NCBI GenBank assembly: GCA_025359565.1
Contig: JANYFY010000004.1
Location: forward strand, 1-51,234
Reading direction: 5' to 3'
Length of the DNA stretch: 51,234 nt
Origin: Gammaproteobacteria bacterium
GTDB lineage: Bacteria > Pseudomonadota > Gammaproteobacteria > Steroidobacterales > Steroidobacteraceae
The first letter of the stretch is position 1, and each line of letters begins with the position of its first letter. A model generated the notes under the pieces. The model had not been told where the DNA came from, ran no database searches, and worked only from the letters and a program-made list of their open reading frames with translations. Of the stretch, positions 47,305-51,234 are shown piece after piece. A program made the translations under genes and the position numbers.

Positions 47305-49347
47305 TTAGCGACCGATTGCGGTAGGCAGTACGTTGGCAAAATAATTCCCATTACGTCGTCCGCAGTCTAAATGCAAAGGAGCTCGGAGCCAATCGCTTTC
47401 TAGTCCAACCTTGACCTCCGAATCACCCCCGGGCGATTGGAAAAACATAACCGTACCGTTGCGAACCCAAGCTGTTAAATCAGTATTAGCATAGTAACGA
47501 ACGGCTACTTGGCGAACGACGTCAGTATACGGACGCCGAGGCTGAAAGAGCTTTGGACAAGCGTCTTCAAGTCGATCCAATACGAGATTAACAGTAAGTT
47601 GTTGCCCAGCATCGGTTTCATATGGGGTGCTGTCATGGATGACACGACAGCTAAGCAAATAGGTAGTGTCTGCTCGTAGTACAGCGGCGACTCCCGATTC
47701 CCTAACATTCACTTTTAGATCAGGGGGCACTCCTTGCACGGCAATAGTCACGCAGTCGCTTGGATCGATGCGTAAATTGAAGCGTCCAAGGGTTGCATCA
47801 ATTTGAGATTGTGTTGGTTCTCGCCGCTCGGTGCTTTGGTAAAGTCGAACTCCTTGCACGATTGTTCTTAAATGAGGCGAAAATCGGTTAATTAGGGCCT
47901 GAATTCGCGCACCATTTGCTCCTTTAGATCCAAGAGTGTATTCACCAGAGATATTAATGAGTCCTGCATTCTTTGACAGATACGGAGCAAGAAAAGAATT
48001 TGATTGCACGCCTATGGTTAAATACAAACTTGGATCGTCCACCAGCTTCTCTGGCAATATAATGTTGAACCACCGACGATCCCAGGCGACAGGATTCCAG
48101 CGAAATTCAGTCCCCATGAATAGTTGTATCACCTGTGTTGCGAGTAAAGTAATCAAAATATAATTTCTAATTTTAAAGTGCGTGATGAAAAGTCGAAACG
48201 CCAACCCAACCACCAGGACGGCACATACACTAGCCATTGGGAGAAAATATCGGCTATTGCCGGAACCCAATAACCACATTATCCAATCCGCCATAAAGCC
48301 ACAGCACAGCGCAACAAGTACCCGCCTCGGAGCAACAGTCTCTGGCCGCACCCACGGCATAGGCAAACGTCGCAGGTGGCGCCAAAACGCACATACAAGG
48401 CACAAGCCGATGAGCAAAAACAAAGCGGCATAGCGAAGGTCAGGCGCCCTTAACTCCTCGTGCACCATGTTTACCGGATCAACCATTGCAAAAGGGCGCC
48501 ACAGGCCCTCACTTAAGGTATTCGGAATGAATCGGAAGTGTTTTACAAATTCGGTCGTAAATTCCGCGGAACGAAATAATCCATTCATCAGAGGAAACAG
48601 AGGGTTACCGAACATCTGCTCTAGGCGAGTTGACCACGGCAATGCGACCAACACAAATCCCATGATAAGAAAGATAACAAAGCCGCTCCCGTAGCGGGCT
48701 TTACCGCCCAAATTTAAAGGCAACATGATCAATACAAAAAAGCCGGAAACGGCATGAACTGAATTAGTTAATTTCAATGCACTTGCGGCACCCAACAAAA
48801 ACCCTGCCGCGATAACGCGTACAAAGCTGGCGGTGTGAACAGCGCTAGCTAGCAATACCCAGCCACCCAGAACGATTTCCGCCGTAGTGATATCAGCATA
48901 AGTTGAACCAATTTGCTGAATTAAAATTGGATTCACAAATGCAAAAACAACCGCCCAGGCGCCGAATTGTAACCGGCTCAAGGGATCATTCGACGGACAA
49001 ACGGAAATGGCAAGTTCGAGAGTTAGCCAAAGCATGCCGCTATGTACTAACGTTAACAGCGAGCTTATTTCGAGAGACGAAAGCCCAAGCGCAACCATGC
49101 GGTAGAAAGGCAAATAAATATAAGGATTAAAATAGGCCTGAGGTCCCGCTGCAAAATAGTCCTGAGATAATCGATTTGTACTAGCACTAAATCCTGCATA
49201 CAAGTGATAGTTCATCGTATCCCACGCCATATCTTTGCCTAGCAAGTAATTGATTACTAGCGCTAAGACGGTAACGATTACATAAATAACCAACCGATAG
49301 TGCGAGACATATCCAGCATAGACAAGTAAAGCGCGAGATCGACACAT
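47305..49347 (-). CDS. GT-C-like polytopic membrane glycosyltransferase
   Basis: The 680-residue protein has about ten transmembrane segments in its first 430 residues and a soluble C-terminal domain of about 230 residues. The first extracytoplasmic loop, GKDMAWDTMNYHLYAGFSA, has the Asp-x-x-x-Tyr-His arrangement of GT-C enzymes (GT39/GT83/GT87-like). Such enzymes transfer sugar from a polyprenyl-phosphate donor on the periplasmic face. The DPMS-like GT2 at 49374 could make that donor. Family assignment is tentative. The CDS starts 26 bases after the GT2 stop. Confidence 0.72.
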   Translation of the reverse strand: MCRSRALLVYAGYVSHYRLVIYVIVTVLALVINYLLGKDMAWDTMNYHLYAGFSASTNRLSQDYFAAGPQAYFNPYIYLPFYRMVALGLSSLEISSLLTLVHSGMLWLTLELAISVCPSNDPLSRLQFGAWAVVFAFVNPILIQQIGSTYADITTAEIVLGGWVLLASAVHTASFVRVIAAGFLLGAASALKLTNSVHAVSGFFVLIMLPLNLGGKARYGSGFVIFLIMGFVLVALPWSTRLEQMFGNPLFPLMNGLFRSAEFTTEFVKHFRFIPNTLSEGLWRPFAMVDPVNMVHEELRAPDLRYAALFLLIGLCLVCAFWRHLRRLPMPWVRPETVAPRRVLVALCCGFMADWIMWLLGSGNSRYFLPMASVCAVLVVGLAFRLFITHFKIRNYILITLLATQVIQLFMGTEFRWNPVAWDRRWFNIILPEKLVDDPSLYLTIGVQSNSFLAPYLSKNAGLINISGEYTLGSKGANGARIQALINRFSPHLRTIVQGVRLYQSTERREPTQSQIDATLGRFNLRIDPSDCVTIAVQGVPPDLKVNVRESGVAAVLRADTTYLLSCRVIHDSTPYETDAGQQLTVNLVLDRLEDACPKLFQPRRPYTDVVRQVAVRYYANTDLTAWVRNGTVMFFQSPGGDSEVKVGLESDWLRAPLHLDCGRRNGNYFANVLPTAIGR

Positions 49348-49373
49348 CAGATCAGTACCAGCAGTGCTAAAAC

Positions 49374-50531
49374 TTATTCTTCAACTACATCAGCTATACG
49401 AATATCGATAAATTCCAGCAAAAATGACGTAAAAACTATCTCTGCGCCGGCGAGCATCATCGTAACTGAAGGAATCGCCACACGCATCACAATTGCCGGG
49501 TTAAGCGCAGAGTGGCCTGTATGCGCCCAGTTTTCTACTGAGTAGATTGCGAGCCCCAGACCAAAAATGCAAAGCGACAAGCCCAATAATATTCCGCGCT
49601 CGAGTGAAAAGATGTGGAAAAACCTACTCAATCGTTGGGTCATCGGCAATAATTTCTTCAAAACACCAACGCTTCTTGCCAGCACGGAAAATAAAATCAA
49701 CTGTATTCCCAGAATCGTCGCGCCAGCAGCATAAAGCATGGTGTGGACGTCGAAACCAACGCCAGCAATAATAACCGGCCCTCGATATATTACGAGTTCA
49801 GCCGCAACACCTAATCCAACCATGAACAAGCCGGGATACAGCATGAGCCACCGCGGACTCATCATCAGTAAAAATCTCAAATGACGCCATCCATCGCGCC
49901 AGCTGCGCAGATGTGGCACTCGCGTGCGGCCCGCCGGCTGTAACACTGTCGGTACTTCGGCTATCCGCCAACCAGCAAGTGTGGCCTTAACAATCATTTC
50001 ACTCGCAAACTCCATACCTTGCTCTTTTAAGCCCAGTTGTAATGCAGCGACACGGTTAACGCCGCGCAATCCACAATGAAAGTCCCCTATTCCAGACGAG
50101 AAGAACAGGCGTCCGACGAAACTTAAAAGTGGATTGCCCAAATAGCGATGCAAGAAAGGCATTGCTCCCGGCAGAATACTGCCGCGAAAACGGTGGCCAA
50201 TTACCAATGTATTGCCAGCGCGTAGGCAATCGACGAAGGCTTCCAGACGCGAGAAATCATAGCTATCGTCGGCGTCAGCCATGATAACGAAGCGTCCGCA
50301 CGCAGAATTTAGCCCGCCGATCAACGCATTACCATACCCTTTCTTGGCAATGCGTTCGACGCGCGCACCCGCTTCTTGAGCTAATTCAGCAGAACCGTCC
50401 GATGAACCGTTATCTGCCACCAAAACTTCGCCTTGAATACCGCTGCGCTTTAAAAAATTGCGCGCCTTATGGACGCAGATCGCCACGGTCTCAGCCTCGT
50501 TGAGGCAAGGCATCAGTATGGTGAGTTCCAC
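49374..50531 (-). CDS. Polyprenyl-phosphate glycosyltransferase (DPMS-like GT2)
   Basis: The 385-residue protein has a GT-A domain (about 1-240), with LTILMPCLNEAETVAICVHKA, VLVADNGSSDGSAELAQ, the DxD-like VIMADADDSYDF and GDFHCGLRGVNR. A C-terminal region with about four transmembrane segments follows (about 240-385). This layout fits enzymes that load a sugar on to undecaprenyl phosphate, such as DPMS or GtrB homologues. It is the first gene of the minus-strand unit GT2, GT-C, two methyltransferases, SMR-like transporter. The start is the GTG at 50531. Confidence 0.85.
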   Translation of the reverse strand: MELTILMPCLNEAETVAICVHKARNFLKRSGIQGEVLVADNGSSDGSAELAQEAGARVERIAKKGYGNALIGGLNSACGRFVIMADADDSYDFSRLEAFVDCLRAGNTLVIGHRFRGSILPGAMPFLHRYLGNPLLSFVGRLFFSSGIGDFHCGLRGVNRVAALQLGLKEQGMEFASEMIVKATLAGWRIAEVPTVLQPAGRTRVPHLRSWRDGWRHLRFLLMMSPRWLMLYPGLFMVGLGVAAELVIYRGPVIIAGVGFDVHTMLYAAGATILGIQLILFSVLARSVGVLKKLLPMTQRLSRFFHIFSLERGILLGLSLCIFGLGLAIYSVENWAHTGHSALNPAIVMRVAIPSVTMMLAGAEIVFTSFLLEFIDIRIADVVEE

Positions 50532-50534
50532 GGG

Positions 50535-50639
50535 TTATTTCCGATTAGGCAACATATACGCGCCTAATCCCGCAGCAAAAAATATAAACACCTGCGGTTT
50601 TAGCCACATGGAATTTTTGACGATTAAATTGCCGAGCAC
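50535..50639 (-). CDS. Possible small hydrophobic peptide upstream of the GT2 gene
   Basis: A 34-codon frame (GTG at 50639, TAA at 50535) encodes MLGNLIVKNSMWLKPQVFIF and then an Ala/Gly/Leu-rich hydrophobic end (FAAGLGAYMLPNRK). An internal ATG would give 24 residues. It has the length and hydrophobicity of a one-helix membrane peptide and sits three bases before the next gene. No family is recognised and it may not be translated. Confidence 0.25.
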   Translation of the reverse strand: MLGNLIVKNSMWLKPQVFIFFAAGLGAYMLPNRK

Positions 50640-51050
50640 TCATGCTGCAACCCCCTCACACAACAAAATTTTGGATAGTCATACCTTATCAAGAACAAAC
50701 GCTTACGCCGTATTGAACGACACGTTAATATCAAGTTGTTGGTCGCGCCGTGATTCATCGCTCATTTTACTTATTAATGTTTAATGGGCGACCGAAAAAA
50801 TCCGCAAAATGTTCTTAATCTTATTTGTACATCGCTAGCTGACTGAGGTCGCAAAATCGGCATCCACCTGTATTAGAAATTTAATTTTAGACAATAAGCT
50901 TATTTTTCGTCACCTGGAAAGGAGAAAAATGAGATGCCCGCAATCAAGATTCCATAGGGACAGCATGCAGTACTAAATGGAGTACCGAAATTAGGGGGTA
51001 GTGAAGTCTTAGCCTAGGTTACTCACTCGATCCCCGGTACCTCGAACTGG
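50640..51050. other. AT-rich non-coding region upstream of the pilin-like promoter
   Basis: No gene is supported here. The region carries AT-rich runs and no clear ORF of conserved character. The minus-strand glycan operon must start in or near it, but no sharp sigma-70 promoter is recognised. The sites of interest are to its right. Confidence 0.5.
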
Positions 51051-51063
51051 AGTCTTCCCAGGC

Positions 51064-51080
51064 GTGACAAAATTTGTCAC
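51064..51080. promoter_or_regulatory. TGTC palindrome, candidate PilR (NtrC-type) enhancer site
   Basis: GTGACAAAATTTGTCAC is an 8-bp inverted repeat (GTGACAAA / TTTGTCAC) with one central base. It lies about 115 bases before the -24 element, the usual distance of an NtrC-type activator site. TGTC half-sites are described for PilR in pseudomonads. The pilR gene lies about 7 kb to the left. Confidence 0.5.
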
Positions 51081-51165
51081 TTACTGGCACAGAATCACGC
51101 ATCGGGCAGCGCATAATCGTATTACTCGCTTAAAAGTCAAACTCTAAAAAAAAAATATTGTATTT

Positions 51166-51178
51166 ATTCAATTAGTTA
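51166..51178 (+). promoter_or_regulatory. IHF-like site between enhancer and sigma-54 promoter
   Basis: ATTCAA-TTAG-TTA matches WATCAA-N4-TTR with one mismatch and lies in an A-rich tract between the palindrome and the -24 box. IHF bending there is common in sigma-54 promoters. The match is modest. Confidence 0.35.
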
Positions 51179-51195
51179 GTGCAATTACTAAATTT

Positions 51196-51211
51196 TGGCA
51201 CGCCACTTGCT
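51196..51211 (+). promoter_or_regulatory. Sigma-54 (RpoN) promoter, probable major pilin promoter
   Basis: TGGCAC-N5-TTGCT (51196-51201, 51207-51211) matches the -24/-12 consensus fully, with GG and GC exactly 12 positions apart. Transcription would start near 51222, towards the right edge. With PilS/PilR encoded in the window, a pilA gene just beyond the edge is the simplest reading. Confidence 0.8.
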
Positions 51212-51234
51212 AGTATCTCAGTTACTGGCGAAAG

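Overview
The window looks like a chromosomal segment of a gammaproteobacterium. Gene orders typical of that class are present: recA-recX-alaS followed by csrA, tRNA-Ser(GCT) and tRNA-Arg(ACG); rluD divergent from bamD; aspS-nudB; sucCD; and a PilS/PilR pair with type IV pilus minor pilins. No species is claimed. The backbone, from about 3.8 kb onward, carries mostly housekeeping genes in short, tightly overlapping operons.

Region 1 (1-3.6 kb) is an accessory segment. It holds the 5' part of an IS66-type tnpA running off the left edge, a frame-disrupted sterol desaturase, an XRE-type regulator, a class A beta-lactamase with a twin-arginine signal, and a SymE-like toxin remnant. It ends at a 19-bp exact copy of the 3' end of the neighbouring tRNA-Arg gene, the usual footprint of an element integrated in a tRNA gene.

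Region 2 (3.8-18.8 kb) is core. On the minus strand are tRNA-Arg, tRNA-Ser, csrA, alaS, recX, recA, thpR and pncC. On the plus strand mutS is translationally coupled to an MGDG-synthase-like glycosyltransferase, a small membrane protein and a UGT/RhlB-like glycosyltransferase. Then aspS, nudB and a small alpha/beta hydrolase run on the minus strand.

Region 3 (19-25.4 kb) is a minus-strand type IV pilus operon, in transcription order fimT-pilV-pilW-pilX-pilY1-pilE. PilY1 carries an N-terminal L-type-lectin-like domain.

Region 4 (25.4-40 kb) holds an FmdB-type zinc-ribbon protein, clpB (with a heat-shock-like promoter), pgeF, two guanidino-group hydrolases (CtlX and a DDAH), an FKBP lipoprotein, a 703-residue Tgt fused to an MnmC-like methyltransferase domain, rluD, bamD, nadE, sucD and sucC.

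Region 5 (40-51.2 kb) has pilS, a PepSY-associated membrane gene, pilR, and a surface-glycan-like set (TylF-type methyltransferase, GT2, SMR-like flippase subunit, two methyltransferases, a GT-C-like membrane protein and a DPMS-like GT2). The window ends with a near-perfect sigma-54 promoter preceded by an IHF-like site and a GTGACAAA/TTTGTCAC palindrome. This is what a PilR-controlled major pilin promoter would look like, with its gene just beyond the edge.

A recurring oddity is that several universally conserved enzymes (AlaS, ThpR, PncC, MutS, NadE, and the glycosyltransferase after MutS) contain short in-frame tandem-repeat or low-complexity insertions at places where relatives have none. 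The two least expected single genes are the Tgt-MnmC fusion and the lectin-PilY1.
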